This document shows, piece by piece, positions 1 to 13,100 of a stretch of 64,000 bases of DNA. Source of the DNA: Malurus cyaneus samueli (taxonomy: Eukaryota; Chordata; Aves; Passeriformes; Maluridae); the NCBI GenBank assembly GCA_009741485.1, contig CM019218.1:45904840-45968839 (forward strand). Reading direction: 5' to 3'. The notes under the pieces are model-generated. The model saw nothing but the letters and a program-made list of their open reading frames with translations. It ran no database searches and was not told the origin of the DNA. The number at the start of each line of letters is the position of its first letter. Position 1 is the stretch's first letter. Position numbers and translations under genes: made by a program.

Positions 1-3000
1 TGTAAAACATTAAATATTGTTTTAAATATCGGAGGCGCCATCCTGCCTGCACGGTACTTAGGGTGGGCAGTGCGCCAGCGCCTTTGCTGGCATGTGCCTG
101 AGAACTGGAGCACGCCTGCTCCCGGCCAGCAAAGCAAAGCCCAGGACAATAAGGCAGCAACGATGACAGACAGGGAAGGGCTGGCTCGGGGCTTGTGCTG
201 TTTGACCATAATATCAGCTTTGGAGACTACACTGTCTGGAGGGCTAAGAGTTTCTTTCTACACTCCTGCCTTACTGCCTGCACCTGCCCATCCGAGGGCA
301 GGCAAGAATGAAAGGACACTTTATAGAGCTTCCAGGGGCTTGTCAGTCACTTATTGCACAGTGGGATTGCAGTGGATGCTTCATACTTGCTCTCTCACTC
401 AGCATTTCCACATAACACTGTGCTGAGTTAATTTCTTCTTTGCTTCCCTCTTTCTCTTGCAATAGCAAAAAGCTGCTTTGTGTCTTGGAGGGGAGGGCTG
501 GGGCTGTCTGGGTGCTGTGTGTGTGCCTGCTGCACTGTTTTGGGAGAGCCCACATGCAGATTTAATTCCCTCTGCAGCCCTCCCCTGCCTCAACTCTGTG
601 CCAGTTACTCTAGTTGGTGTGCAGGCATCCTGATGGGCTGCCCCTTCAGCCCCAGGTTTTCAGCCATGCATCCAGGCCCATGCTCACTATTTGGACAGGG
701 ACAACTAGAACAGAGAAAGTTTTTTCTTTTCCTTGCTGACTTGGACATGAGTAACCATCGAGAGTCATCCTGTTTCCATACTGAAAAACTACAGTTGCAT
801 GATGTCAGCCTAAAAGCTGCAGAAACTCAGACTGGTGTGTGCAGCTGCTCAGCCCTCTGAGCACGGCTTGCCCTTCTTTCTGCATCAGGCAGACTTAAAG
901 CAGGCTGTGGCTTTAGGCTATGTCCACTGACCTTGTCCTTACCTGGAATGTTTCTGATGCTGGGAAAAAGTCAGTCGCCTTTAACTTTCTCACCACCACA
1001 TCAGCTCCTGTCTTTGTGCCCATTGATCCCAAATTCCTTGTGAGGGAGAGCACTCAGCCTTTGCAAGATGGTTTTCTGAATTCATGGCCCAGTGAATGAG
1101 GTTTTGGAAGGCAAAGCCTCAAGTACTGCCGGAAACATCTGCCCATGAGCTGCTTGATTCAGTTCAGTATATTGGAATGTCTGTGTGAAAGAGGCAGGAG
1201 AAAAGACTTGCCCCTGAATATTATCAGTGCAAATCAGCGTGGTATCAATGCAGCCAAAGGTATGGTCTGTTACACACCCACCCTTTTATGCATGTGAATG
1301 TGCTTAATTCTGTGAGAACTTGCAAAGCCAGGAGCTGTGTGAACTTGGCTGTCACACAGTCCTTAAAACATTATTTCTCCTTTTGTCTGTAGATCCTTCT
1401 AATGCCAAATGACCCAAGAACTTCAAAGACATACCACAACTTAAATCTGTCCTTCATGCTGTTGCTTCCTTCAGCATCTAGCTGTGGCAAAGCCAGCTTC
1501 TCACTGGCTCTAGATTCAGGCTTTTAAATGTGAATTATAACTGTTCATGTTACCTGGTCCGGCTGCACTAGAAATGGGCACCTTGTCTCATTAGAAAAGC
1601 AGGCATCTCTCTTCCACTAAATCCAAACCCCTGATCAGCTTTAAAATATTTCATTTTGCTCCCATCCCTCAATTTACAGCTTATTTGGCTCAAATTCATT
1701 AGTTCTAATTTACAGAAACTGATTACAAGGTGACTAATACAGGAAAGGCCCCTGACCTAATTTTCATGTAATTGGCATAGATTACTTGCTGAAGTTGTTT
1801 ATTCTTCAAGAGATGAAAGTGAGCCTTGCAGAGCATTGATGTGCCATCTTGGAGCATTTATAGGATGAGACTCCTGAATTTTCTCTCTGCTTTCTTACGT
1901 CTGTGTAAGCTTAGCCTCTTTCTTTTGAAGAATTGCTGTAACTAGTCAAGTTGGAACACAAGATGAATGAAAAACATAAATGCAATTTTAGCTACATATG
2001 CAGTATTGTCATTTTTTTAGCCTAGCTGACTGGTTAAGAGAGCAAGAGTGGAAACAACACTTCCCACTCTTGGCTGTCCCTTCAGTGTGCTGTCCCTTCC
2101 CTTGCTGGCCAGCAGCTGGCAATGGTGTCATGTTCATGTTGAGGTGTTAGTGTGTCTCTAACCTGGACTGCCAATCGATGGGATTAGCTCTGAACATGTG
2201 CCATAAACTCAACAAATGGAAGAGCAAAAGGAAGGTATTACTATGAGACAAGACATGTATATATCTCTTCTTTCACTGAGCTGTGAGTAATCAAAAGATT
2301 CGTCTTGGGTTATTTCTGAAGATACTCCCCCATTTAATGTCCAGCATAGGTTGTTGTTTCAGCCTGAGCCTGTGTGCTTTGCTTCTGCTGTATTGGAGAA
2401 ATGTGATAACGTCTAAAACTGAAAATTATGTAGGAAAACATGGAGATGCACAAAATGATGAAATTCCATGGGTAAAAGGATCTTGTTGGAATTTGGAGAG
2501 TCTCAGAAATATAATTTTAATGCGATTTAGTTCACATGATAACAAGATATTTTGTTCCACCAGCAAAATGGAGCGTTAGCGTAGAGGACTGGATTACTCA
2601 TGGCACAAACATGGCTGTTATTTGCAAACTTTGGATGTTCTGCCAAGGTCACTTTGTGGGGGTTGAGATGAAACTGTTTCCTAAACTGTGAAAGTGATCC
2701 CGGGTACCCAGCCTGCTGGAATGCCTGGAGGTTTTATGGATTCCTTCCCCTTTAAGCCCATTGGCAGGGTATCTTCCTGCCTGCATCACTCTAGTGAGGC
2801 TGAGGGAAAGCATTGCTTCCACCTACTTTGTTTTCTGACTTCTTGTTTGCCTGCAGAAGGAGCATTTGCAGCAGCCTTTTCTGTAGATAACCAAGGCAAA
2901 AGGTTGACTTCAGGGACTGGAAAAGAAGAGTGACATCAGCCCCACGATAGGAGTGGGAAGTGTCAGGTTATACTCTCACAACACCTCAGCTGAGAGCATT

Positions 3001-4667
3001 AGCTCAGGAAGGGCTGATGGAAGGTTATGTCATGCAGGTGAAGAAAACAGAAGGTAGCAAAACTGATTTTGGTGCTGGAGATGCTGCTCCTCCTGCCCAC
3101 TTTAAAGTTTCATGTTGGAGGCATGTGCCAAAGTGGAGGTGTCAGAGTGGACTCCTTAACTGCTTGAAGTTGCAAACTTTATCTGCTTAGTCTAGGAACA
3201 TGCTTTTTTATGGAAGAGTGTGGAAAAATAATGGGATGAAGCTGATAAGCAGCAAATGAAGCTGGAAATATGTGCTCAGGGTGAATCAAACACAATTATA
3301 TTCCCAAAAATTCACTTAATTACCTTCAGATTTTTAAAATCATTCACTCTTTGGCTGTGCTATACAGGATGTTAATTCAGGAGTTAAAAATCTAAGGGAC
3401 ATTTTTTTGTGGGGATTTCCAGACTTCCATGATGTCACTGGCAGACTTGGGTCCTGGGAAGCTCTGTTTTAGGGCAGGATTTGAGGATGGAGGCTCTGTT
3501 TAAGTACAGAAAGTAGGATTACATTTCAGTCAGACACAGAAAGAAACAGTGGTGGGCAGAAAGATGTCCTCCCTCAGCTGCAGTAGTTACTGTCTTCATA
3601 CTTTTAAAGAGGACCTTGCCCAAATTCCCTTAACTTGTTTTAAAGTAAACCTGAGGCCTCAAGTAGATCTCAGCTCCAGTGTATTTACTGTCCAAACAGA
3701 AACAATACTCTACAACCTCACCCTAATTTTATTGGTATCAGCTGCCACTGCTCTGGACAAGAAGCAAGAAAAAACAAAATTAATATCTGGATAAACAGCC
3801 TATTAATTTGATGACAACTGTTGTTCTCCATTTCAGGGTCTAGAGAGCAGCCTGGGCAGTGAGCTAATGAGAACACCAGAGCCGTGCAGCCTTGGGGGAG
3901 GTGGGGGCTAGAGAAGAAAACAGAACAAACACTCCTTTAGTAGCTCGGAGCTAAGGGGATTCAGCCAAAGGTTAATTGCTTTCTACCCTAAAATGCTGTG
4001 AAGTGTTGCTGCGTGGTGTCATACAGCTGCTTCATCCCAGCCTAGGGGTGTCGGTTTCAGTGGTGGGTGGCATGAGCCAAGATCCTTTTTTTAACCGCAC
4101 GGGGGTGTTGCGAGGTCTCTTGAGCTAAGGCTTCCAAAAACTGGTAGAGCTTGGTTGGTGGTGTTTAGAATACGGCTGCACCTCTGGGGTGGTTTGCAAA
4201 AACACCAAATGAGCACCAAAGGAGCCGATTGCTCTTCACTAGGAGGAGTTTTTTAAAGGGATGCAAGTTCGTTGTTTCCTCTGATTCTTCGTTAGACAAT
4301 CAAGTGAGAGATGCTACAGGAATCCAAAGTACAGAAATGAGTGTAATAGTAAACTTCATCTTCCTGACACCTTTGCTTCTTAGCCAATGATTTGTGTGTG
4401 AATTTTACTGCTCAGATCTGTTATTCCTAAGACTTTATTTTCCATGTTCAGGCATCTTCCTCACTGTGTAGAACTTAAAGCAACAAAATAACTTGCTATT
4501 AGATTAGGTCTGTTCTGACAGATTGGAAGTCTCCTTCTGGTTGGTGGGACACCAAAAATTAAAAAAAAACCCAGAAAGCTGTGAGTGGGGAAAATCATCC
4601 TGTGATATTGTGCAGTCTTGTGATACTGACCAGGTTCCCTTGCCTGGAGATCATTATAGCGGAAGAA
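1..4667. other. Noncoding stretch, no gene seen
   Basis: Open frames here are short (the longest is about 126 codons at 480-860), overlap on both strands and show no domain or codon signal I recognise. A GTAAG-type donor on the minus strand near 940 lacks a convincing acceptor. Base composition is ordinary and no repeat family is obvious. It could be intergenic or intronic. Confidence 0.5.
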
Positions 4668-4722
4668 AATTAGAATATTTAAGTTGGAAGGGACCTACCA
4701 TGATAATCTAGTCCAATTCCGA
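4668..4722 (-). mobile_element. CR1 LINE 3'-tail fragment
   Basis: About 55 bases read as a diverged reverse-complement CR1 tail: an AGAAT-like start, then a GTTGGAAGGGACCT-like block and a CTAGTCCAA-like block. This is the order seen in the 3' untranslated tail of avian CR1 copies. Only the extreme 3' end is present, as is usual for 5'-truncated insertions. It is too short to assign to a subfamily. Confidence 0.5.
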
Positions 4723-6637
4723 TTGATACTTGTGAGATTAGATGGAACTAAATGGAAATGTGGTGTCTGACCTGCCTGTAGAGCGGGTGAATTTCTGACT
4801 TTAGTGTTTGTAGATGTAACCTCAATGTTGCAAATAATTCTGCTGATATCACTTTTCCGACTGCATTGTTTCAATTTCTCCTGCCTGGTAATTCTGCCCA
4901 TTTCCTTGTGAATATTTTTTATCTTTTACTTTAATTCTGCTTTCAGCACTTTAGTGCACAACTCCACAATTGAAGTTTATTATATTTAGGGTTTAAATTC
5001 ACAACCAGCAAGCTTGAGCAAGTGTGTGCTCATTGAATGTTGGAGCTTGAGTATTTTCAGTGCCCATCTCAGGTAAGGAGGAGCTGTTTCCTCTGTGATT
5101 CTTATACCAAATGACAGGATGATCTGAGAAAACCCTGAAGGTTTCATTAGTGTCTCTTCCTATCTCAGTCATGTGTGCATGGCTCACCCTACCCTGCTGT
5201 GCTGTGCCCAGTCCAGTTCCACCCATCCACCAAAAGGCAAAGTGTGGGGTCACAGCACTGTTCTAAATAACCAAGCCTTCCCCAGACCTATTCCCCCTCA
5301 GAAAGAAGGTGCAGGCAATAAGGGAACTAGGGATAGAAATGCTTTGGGCTCTTGTTTGCCCTCCACAAAGATCCCTCCCCTTCTCTTTCTGATAGTGAAA
5401 AAATGGGTCCCAGTTCTTCTGCTTCTAGACAATAATCCGAAGTTGCATTTGGCTCAGCTAGCTAATGGTCAGATTGGGAGCACGGGCATCCCTTACTGCA
5501 GTTTTACCACATGTGAAATGTTTAAAGCATCTTTTCAACAGGGTTTTGGGGTGTTCTGCTTTTGAAGTCCCCTGTTCCAAATAGGGTGATGTGTGTACCT
5601 CTGGTTTTGTTGGAGCTCGGTATCACAAACAGGATGAGGCTCTTTCTGCCTGTCAGTGCAGAAAACCATGAGTTTTTCTGGGAGGAGCTCATCTGAGTCA
5701 TCAGGATTGCTCAAACTTTCAGAGACAACTGCAACCCACACTGCCAGTGATAGAGTTGCGTGGTGTCACTCCTGTTTTCTTTTCCTTACTTGTCCCATGG
5801 CCCCATTGAAGGTGCTGATTTGTTAGTTGGTGACATGGATGGTCACAGAGCCCAGTGGGACTGGGGAGAGGGTTTGTAATGCTGCTTGCATGACTCTATT
5901 AGCAACAATTTATGTGAGTAATTCGGTAGAATAGTCATGAGCCATCTGCCTGCATCCGCAGTTGCTCAGCAGCCTGAAAGTGCACTTTGATGTCAGCTTT
6001 ACTGGAGCTGGCCCCAGTGAGTTCTTGCTTTTCATTCCTGGAACTGTTGCTCAAAGTTAACATCAAGTGCTGTCTTGGAGTCTTTGTCAGGGTAGCAGAT
6101 AGGAATTCTGAAACATTCTGCAGGGTCTGAGAGATCTCCAACTTAGCTTTATACTTTTGTGACAATTTCATGGGAAACAAACCTTTCCTTGTTTTCTTTT
6201 TTTCCCCACTTGGTAACAGCATTAAACTCATTTTCTGCAAACCTGCTTTCAACTGTCTGGCTAATTTATACTGGAAGTAATTGGACACACCTAGTGAAAA
6301 GCATGGTGGAATTTTGCTATGAACTGCAATGTTCTCTTCAAGTCACTGGTCTTTTCCATTTGATAATTATCATAACAGTGGTTAAGTAACCTGGTTTCTC
6401 CTCTTTCCCGCCAGCGATGAAAGCTTAAAATGAGTCTTCAAAACTGTAGCTCTTCTCTAAAGTTTCCTTAACAAAATGGTATTTATTCCTCTCTTAGTAT
6501 CTTGCTATCTAGCATTAGGTTGCTGTTCAGCAATTTAGGATTTGTCTTTGATTGAGCCTTTTCTCAAACTCTTGAAGAAAATGGAGACCTCGTCTCATCT
6601 CTTCATAGCCAAACCAATCTTGACTGTAGGTGCCTGC
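4723..6637. other. Noncoding stretch, no gene seen
   Basis: Two overlapping frames at about 5173-5565 (+) and 5935-6288 (-) are open for 118-130 codons but resemble no protein I know and lack paired splice sites in frame. A GTAAGG donor at 5069 (+) is preceded only by a very short putative exon. I find nothing else to annotate. Confidence 0.5.
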
Positions 6638-6731
6638 AAAAAAAAACCCAAACCCAAACAAAAACAACAACCAAAAAACCCAACCCCAAGCCCTCAGAAA
6701 AATCCCAAACAAAAAGCAAAACAAAAAAAAA
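6638..6731 (+). repeat. A/C-rich low-complexity tract
   Basis: Roughly 94 bases composed almost only of A and C, built from irregular CAAAC and CCAAA words. It explains the Lys/Pro/Asn-rich and the complementary Phe/Gly-rich spurious open frames here. Similar tracts recur at 22411, 32779, 42221 and 51807. Confidence 0.85.
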
Positions 6732-9700
6732 TTATATGGATCTAAGGTTTTTAAACAGTCCCTGTCTAGCCTAACTTCTGTGGGACTTCTTTATGTTTCA
6801 GGTTCCTGTCCCAGAGGGGTTTTTAGCAATCAAGAGGTTTGGAAGGTATTTGAGCTGCTATAGTATTGTGTTTTCTCAGCAAGAGGTTCTGCTCTCTGTT
6901 CAGTCCAGAGAGGGTCTTACCCCTGTCTGTGAGCATGACTGTAATGCTATGTATTACTTCTTGTGGAAACTTTAACTATTGTGCTTAGTGGGTTTACAGG
7001 AGCTTTTTCAGTCTGCTTTTAATGTATTTGTGTTGGTGGGGATTCTGAGTGGAATTACATGCCCAGGCTTTCAGATAACTGCTGTAAATATACAGATCCA
7101 CTCTAGTCCCTTACTTCACTGTGGCAGCTGCTGTGGTGTTACAGAAACTTCATAGCTTTCACTGTATCTTATTAGTTCAGCACACTATTAATATCCCAGA
7201 AGCTTTTTGTATTAGTTTCCACACTTCATATTGGTTCTGCTTCCTTCTTCCCTGCCCCCCCTTCACATTCAGTCATTAAACTAAATTCATCTTGGGGCTG
7301 TTTCATTTAAGATGCCCTTGCTGCCCACACCAAAGAGGGGAACTAGACTGGAAGCCAACCAATTGTGCTAACATTCACCTGGTATATTTAGTGGCAATGT
7401 CATCTAACATGCATTTATGCTCAGAAGTAGCATCTTTCTGCTTCTATATGGAGCATTTGTAGTGCTGGCAAAATCTTTCCAGAGAAACAGCTGCTGATTG
7501 GCTCTTCTTATCTATTTGGGGAAGGATCTGTCCTTAAATACTTAGTTATTCTGCTTTCTAAAAACGGCATCAAGCACTTGGCACTATCAGGATTGGACTT
7601 GAAACTTTACTGAGACAAATTGGGTGCACTGCACCAAGACCTGGTGAATCCTTTTCTGCCCTAGAGAAATGACTGCACAAGTACCAGCAAGTGGGTGGAG
7701 GTACATCTAGGGCAAGTCACTGCATGGGGCTCTGAAATGCAAATTACAATCTTCCTCTGGAAGGCTTCAAAACCAAATGTCACATTATTACACTGAAGTG
7801 GCTCTGGTGGAAAGGCTGCAGGGCTGAGGTGCATCTCAGCTATTCTTTCTTCTAAAAGTAAAGAAATCCTGTCCCAAATGGCAGAAATGCCTCTTCTTTG
7901 AGATGCTGTGTCGCAGTAAGGTGGAGAATACAGGTTGTCTTCTGAGCAGAGATTGGGAGCCAATCTGCCTTTTCCAGTCTGCTGCTAGCCAGAAACAGGC
8001 CAAGGAGGAAGGCTCCACCAGCATTTAGCACAACCATGTCAGCCTCCGAGTGCATAAAGCATCTGCCTGGCAGCTATCTCTGAGGGAGGCATGGGCTCTA
8101 GGGCAAGCAGCTCACCAAGAATAGGAGTATTTGATCCCTTTGGTTGATGGTGCTTCCCACTGGTCCTCACAGCTTACAAGATCAGGAAAACTTGACATCC
8201 AGAGGGCTGGTAGAGTGCCAAGGGTTTTGCCCCAGAGCCCAGCATCTTTGCTTAGCTCTGAGCTCTTGCTGTGACACCTCTCACAAGGGAGAGCAGTGAG
8301 TGAATCCCATAATGCCCCTTGGAAACAGAGGACAACCTGGGGGTCTAGGACACTCAAAAGCACCTTCCTGTCCAAAATAGTTTGAATTAGTTGCTGCACA
8401 TGGCATGCTGCCAGCCTTCAAGAATGGGGAAGGCCTGGCTACTGGTCAGCAGGCTGGACTGGGTGGTAGGATTATTAATAGCTGCTCTTCCATGGAAAGA
8501 GTGAGTGTGGCTTAGATGCGACATAGAGGTGCTGGTACAGCAAGCAAATGCTGCAAGTCTTGTGTGTTATCCCTTGAATGAGTTCGTAATTCCCCATGGA
8601 GAGCCTTGAGCCTCATGGCCTGAGGTCTCTGACTGAGCTGTGTGATCAGGTGTGGGGCTGAAGAAAAGAAGCTGTTGGTTCTTGGTCAGCCTCAGGGTGT
8701 GGGGGGAGTTTCTTCTGCTCCTCAGCACGTTCAGGTTCCCTCAAGTTCCTTTATGTTCCCGCTCTCACCTGTAAGAGGCAGCTCTTTGTTTCTGAGACAA
8801 CTTGATTTAAGGACAGAGAAGTAAGGGAGATGCTTTTCCATGCATTAAGTTTTGGAAAGGAAGATTCCAGTGTGGCATGACCAGTGTGGAACAAAGGATG
8901 GGAGGAAATTGGATAATAATAAATAAATAAACAAATAAAACAATGGAATGGCAGTGAGGAATTTCTTATGGGGATTTAGCTGGATCAAAGACTGCAGGAA
9001 AGCACATGAGTAATAGATTTGCTTTAAACTATACCAACTGGTCCTCTCCTCTTAAAGGTTTGTGGGCAGAGTGGCTTTAATGGTGTTGTGGGTGCCTGTT
9101 GGTTCTTGAACATTTGGTTGAGTCTGGCATTCTTAGGGTGAAGGCTAGGAAAATCAAGTGGTGCTCTCTTCAGTCTAAAGCTTGTACTTCCCTTTGTATC
9201 CTTCAGCTCCCTTCAGGAACAGCCACCCCTGGCAGGAAACCAATGCAGGCTCTGGATTAATACCCAGAGGTCCCCAAGCCAAGCCCTGTTCCAGTGGGAC
9301 TCGCATTATTCATCCCTTGCAACAACTGGTGCTTCTCAAGAGAGCTGCTAGCTCCCAGAATAACCACGTGGATCAAGTTTTGTCCTCTCCCTCATCTTAA
9401 AGCTCACACTTCTCATTGTCTTGCTGAGAAAGAGGGGGCATGAACAAGAGTTGATGGAATATCCATTTCCCATTAAAAATAGTTCTTGTCCTGACTGATA
9501 GGGAAACTCTATTTCCTCGGTGGCTTGTTGCTGATCTCTGCTCTTGTCTGTTTGATTTCCGCCCTGGAAACAGGTGTAGAGGTGCTATAAGTAGCAAGGA
9601 GTCTAATGCATGCAGGGAGTTCCTTGCAGACTCTAAATTACAGTTTTCCTTCCTGTGCTACAACCTCAGGTCCCTGACCTGCAACTGCAGCATATTTTCT

Positions 9701-11021
9701 GTGACTAACAGCTGTAATTCCCTAATTATCATGCTCTGTTCTCCTGCTGTGCTGTAGATTTTGTTACCAAGGAAGCAAACCAAGTTTTCTCGTTCCTACC
9801 CTTGCTCTGTATGCTCCCAACTGTTTTAAATCCACCATTTGATGCAGCCCATAAAGACAAATGACTATCTCTTGTTTCAAATACTCAGAGTCTCCAGAAC
9901 ATATTATGTAGCTTCATGCTGGGGGCAAAGAGGGCAAAATAAGTCTTTTCTGGCCTTTCTTTTAGTGAAGGCAGCTGGTCCAAAGCTATTCTTAGGTTAG
10001 AAAAAGTACCTTTATTAGCTGTAACCATCCTGTGTGGAGTGCTGGACTAGAGGGAGTCTCAAACAGTGGTCCCAAGTGAATGGCACTCTTGCAATGTGAC
10101 TGACAAAACTCCTGCAAAGCCCTGGGAAATGAGGGTGTGCAATAACCCCTGAGGTCAGGTTGTATGTGTGCTGTAATTGCCATAGAAGCCTCATCATTTG
10201 AGGGATGCTTTTGTTCCATTTCTGCAACTCTGCTCTTGTGCCTGAGGTGTTTAAATATTAAGTATTGTATACCTTAGCATACACTTGTCAGAATACATTA
10301 GTGTAACAGGAAACTTGCTTTTAAGAGGCATTAAACTCAAGGTTAGAGTACTTTAGTACTTCATAGAAAGATTGTGGTGGTAGTTCAGCAGAAGTTTGCC
10401 TTGAAGTTTGGCACTATGAGCTGGTGTTGTGCTATGCTAGCTTGTAGCTGTAACAAGGCATGCGTGCAAAGTCTGAATAAAATGTCATTTAATTTTTTTT
10501 GTTTGTTTGTTTGTGCGAACTTACTGTTTGATGTGATTGTACCTGATTTAGGTTTCTCTGGTTGCTTGCTGAGTGTACCTGTCCACACTTGCAAGGTTTC
10601 CTGTGATGGCCTGCAGGTTCCAGTGGATTTTCCTGAGCCTGAGGATGGGAGGAGTCACCTGCACATGTTGTGTTACGTGTCACACATTGTGTGACCCTTC
10701 ACCAGCATGGCATGCGGGTCCCCCTCACCCCTACCACCACCAACATTCTTTCTCATTGGTGTCAAAATCCCTTCTAAAATAGGAGTTGGATGTGTAATTT
10801 AAAACCTTTATTCAGAAATGACAAAGGATCCCCGATGTCTTTTGCCTTCAACAAGGTCTGAGAGAAAGTACCTTGTACCACTCTGCTGCTAAATACTCTT
10901 TAAATTGCTAACAGAGCCTTAGAGGAGTTTTAATGAAGGTAGTTTCATGCACTGGAGATGTTCACTCCTTTTGTGGGAATTCTGAGCTGTTCAGAGCTTC
11001 CAGATTCCATACTCTCTGCAG
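6732..11021. other. Noncoding stretch, no gene seen
   Basis: There is no recognisable coding exon. A small AAT/AAATA-rich run lies near 8916-8940. Minus-strand frames at 7661-8399 are open for 60-100 codons in several overlapping registers, which is the pattern of chance openness in moderately GC-rich DNA rather than of a gene. Confidence 0.5.
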
Positions 11022-11840
11022 GTAAAGCTGTTGTCTTCTCCCCCTGGGAGCATGTGCTGCTGCTGGTGGCCTCAAGCTGTGGGTGAGTGACTCTTGGTGG
11101 GTGGCTCTTGATGAACAGGGAGTGCCACTCAGATGCTGAAGGACTCCAGAGGGGAGGAGAGTGCCCTCACCCGTTTCTGATTCAATGAATAAACAATTTA
11201 AAAAACCCCAACACAGTGGGTCTTTGTCTCCTCAGCCCCAGCACAGGCCTGCACCCTGAGGCAGAACATGCAGCAGCTTATTGTGCTTAATGGCATCTTT
11301 CTTTTTTGTTTCTCCCAAGGTGCAACTTCTACCACAGCAAACGCAGTGAGGAACTCTGTCCAGGATCAATAAAAACACAGCTCTTGCTCCAGGTCTGGTC
11401 CATTGGCAGCACCTGGAGAAGCTCTGTGGGAAAGGCCGAGCTCTGCCTGCTGGGAACGCGTGTCCCTCGACGAGAGGGAAGATGTGTGACCCTCACAGCT
11501 ATGCTTAGCAGCCAGGAGCCCCATCCTGCAGCGTTCCTGCTGAGGCACATGCAGCTGAGACACTCGAGCTGTGCCACTGGGGAGTTGGGTTACACGGGGG
11601 AGCTGCCTCTGTCACAGCTGAGCATCCACTGTGCCACAGCACAGGCACAGACAGAGCTCTTTGGGGGCCACCTCTGACTTGTTTCTGTGCAGGTAATGTT
11701 TGCTGAGAGCATTGGAGAGCGCATCTGCCTCTCCTGGGAGGGCACAGAGGGTGTCTTGTTAACTACCTTGCTGAGATGGAATGCTTTACTTGGGAAAATG
11801 TGCATATGTTTGGCAAATAAAATGGAGCTTTGACCCGAGA
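11022..11840 (+). other. Possible 3' end of an unrecognised transcript
   Basis: A 61-base segment (11022-11082) has a CTCTCTGCAG acceptor and a GG|GTGAGT donor. A second segment starts at 11320 after a pyrimidine-rich TTTCTCCCAAG acceptor. One reading frame joins the two in phase and stays open to a TGA ending at 11677. AATAAA follows at about 11816, with another inside the frame at 11368. The predicted peptide matches no family I know, has poor complexity and could be open by chance. A noncoding RNA exon pair is as likely as a protein. Confidence 0.2.
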
Positions 11841-11926
11841 GTTGTGATTAAGTCAACCAACTCGAAGCCCACACTGCAGAGGGATGGTTGCTGTACCAAA
11901 ATGCTGAGGTATAAAAAGCTTTTTTG

Positions 11927-11990
11927 TCGTTGTTATGGTTGGTTGTTACGTTGTTATGTCATTGGTATGGTTATGGTTGGTTATGGTTAC
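11927..11990 (+). repeat. Degenerate TATGGT/TTGTTA microsatellite
   Basis: About 64 bases of imperfect GTT, GTTATGGTT and GGTTATGGTT words repeat in one strand orientation. It looks like an old, decayed simple repeat. Confidence 0.6.
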
Positions 11991-12118
11991 TCAGCTTCAA
12001 ACATGTGACCCAGGTAGGACATTAAATTAACCACTGTTATTAAAAATTGGGGGAAATGAGGGTCAGCCTCCAACTTGTAGCAGCCTTCTGTTCCTGAGCT
12101 ATCCAGCTGTGTTTTTAG

Positions 12119-12207
12119 TGCTGAGCATGGTTTGGTGTGTACCACCAGGCACAGCAGTGCCTCAAGCAAGGCTTGAATGCATCCTGGCATTACTGAGGGC
12201 CAGCAGG
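12119..12207 (+). other. Splice-flanked open segment, unrecognised
   Basis: An 89-base segment begins after GTGTTTTTAG and ends at AGG|GTAAGTGC, a strong donor. One frame is open throughout (about 29 codons). I do not recognise the peptide, and for so short a segment an open frame is not evidence of coding. It could be an exon of a noncoding RNA or chance. Confidence 0.15.
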
Positions 12208-12299
12208 GTAAGTGCTTTGGAAAGGCTGAGATGGTCTGAGACAAATATTATGGATATCATTTGTTTTAGTTGAAGTGAGGGCAGAGGAAAGAACTTTGT

Positions 12300-13100
12300 C
12301 TGAGTGGAGATGGTGAATGCTGCCTTCTCTGCTCTCCTGCCGAGGGGGACTGTGCTGTGCTTTTGCATTCTGTCAGTCCCACCAGGGCAGGCAAGGCAGT
12401 GGCTGGGAACCCTGAACGGGGACAGCACGAGCAGCACCCAGACGCTGTCCCCACCCAGCGTGGCTGATGTGGTGTGTACCCCATGTCTGCAGCACGCTCC
12501 TGCTTTGCTTTTCACGTGTGCAGGGTGTCAGAGCCGTGCAGCACAGGGCTTTGTGTGCTCTGGGAATGCAGGGCTGTGCATTTTGTGTCACCAGTAAGGT
12601 GTGCACAGGGGTGCACGAGGGGTTTGTGTCTCAGCTGCAGCACCCCTGGGTGCCACTGCATCCCCCAGAGCTGCCCTGCAGCCTGCTGCAGCACACTGTG
12701 CCCCTTCTGCACAGCCCAGCGTGGCTGCTGTCACAGCAGCTGTTGGGGTGCCAGCCAGTCTGGCTGCTGTGCTACAGCATTCTGCCGGCAGTCCCGCCGG
12801 GTTTCCAAGGCTGGAAGGGTTTTGTGTGTCCCTCTCCCCCTCACAGCACTGTCCTGGCTCTGTGTGAGCTGCTGCCCTGCTGAGGGTGGCCCAACACTCC
12901 CCTGCCCACAGGTTCTGTGGTGCAGGAGCCGCCCATCAGACACAGCCCTGCAGGTGAAGGTGCAGGCATGGCAGATTGCTCTCCTGCAAGCACCTCCATG
13001 GCAGCAGGAGAGATGCTGAATGTGTCCAGGGGGCTGGGACAGAACTGGAGCCCCTGGAGCCTTCTGCTCTTCATCCTCACGGAAGCACATCTACAAAAAA
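12300..13100. other. GC-rich, CpG-poor block without a gene
   Basis: This block is dense in TGCTG, CTGCAG and TGTGC words and carries long open frames in nearly every register of both strands (up to about 181 codons at 12474-13019). The simultaneous openness of opposite strands, low-complexity Cys/Ser/Leu/Ala translation and scarcity of CpG argue for composition rather than coding. Confidence 0.55.

Noticed and set aside
945..1060. Minus-strand segment ending at CCAG|GTAAGG with an open frame
   Set aside because: The donor is good but the only acceptor candidates lack a pyrimidine tract, and the peptide is unrecognised.
12474..13019. 181-codon plus-strand open frame
   Set aside because: Nearly all six frames are open in this GC-rich block, the translation is Cys/Ser-rich low complexity, and there are no supporting splice sites or homology.
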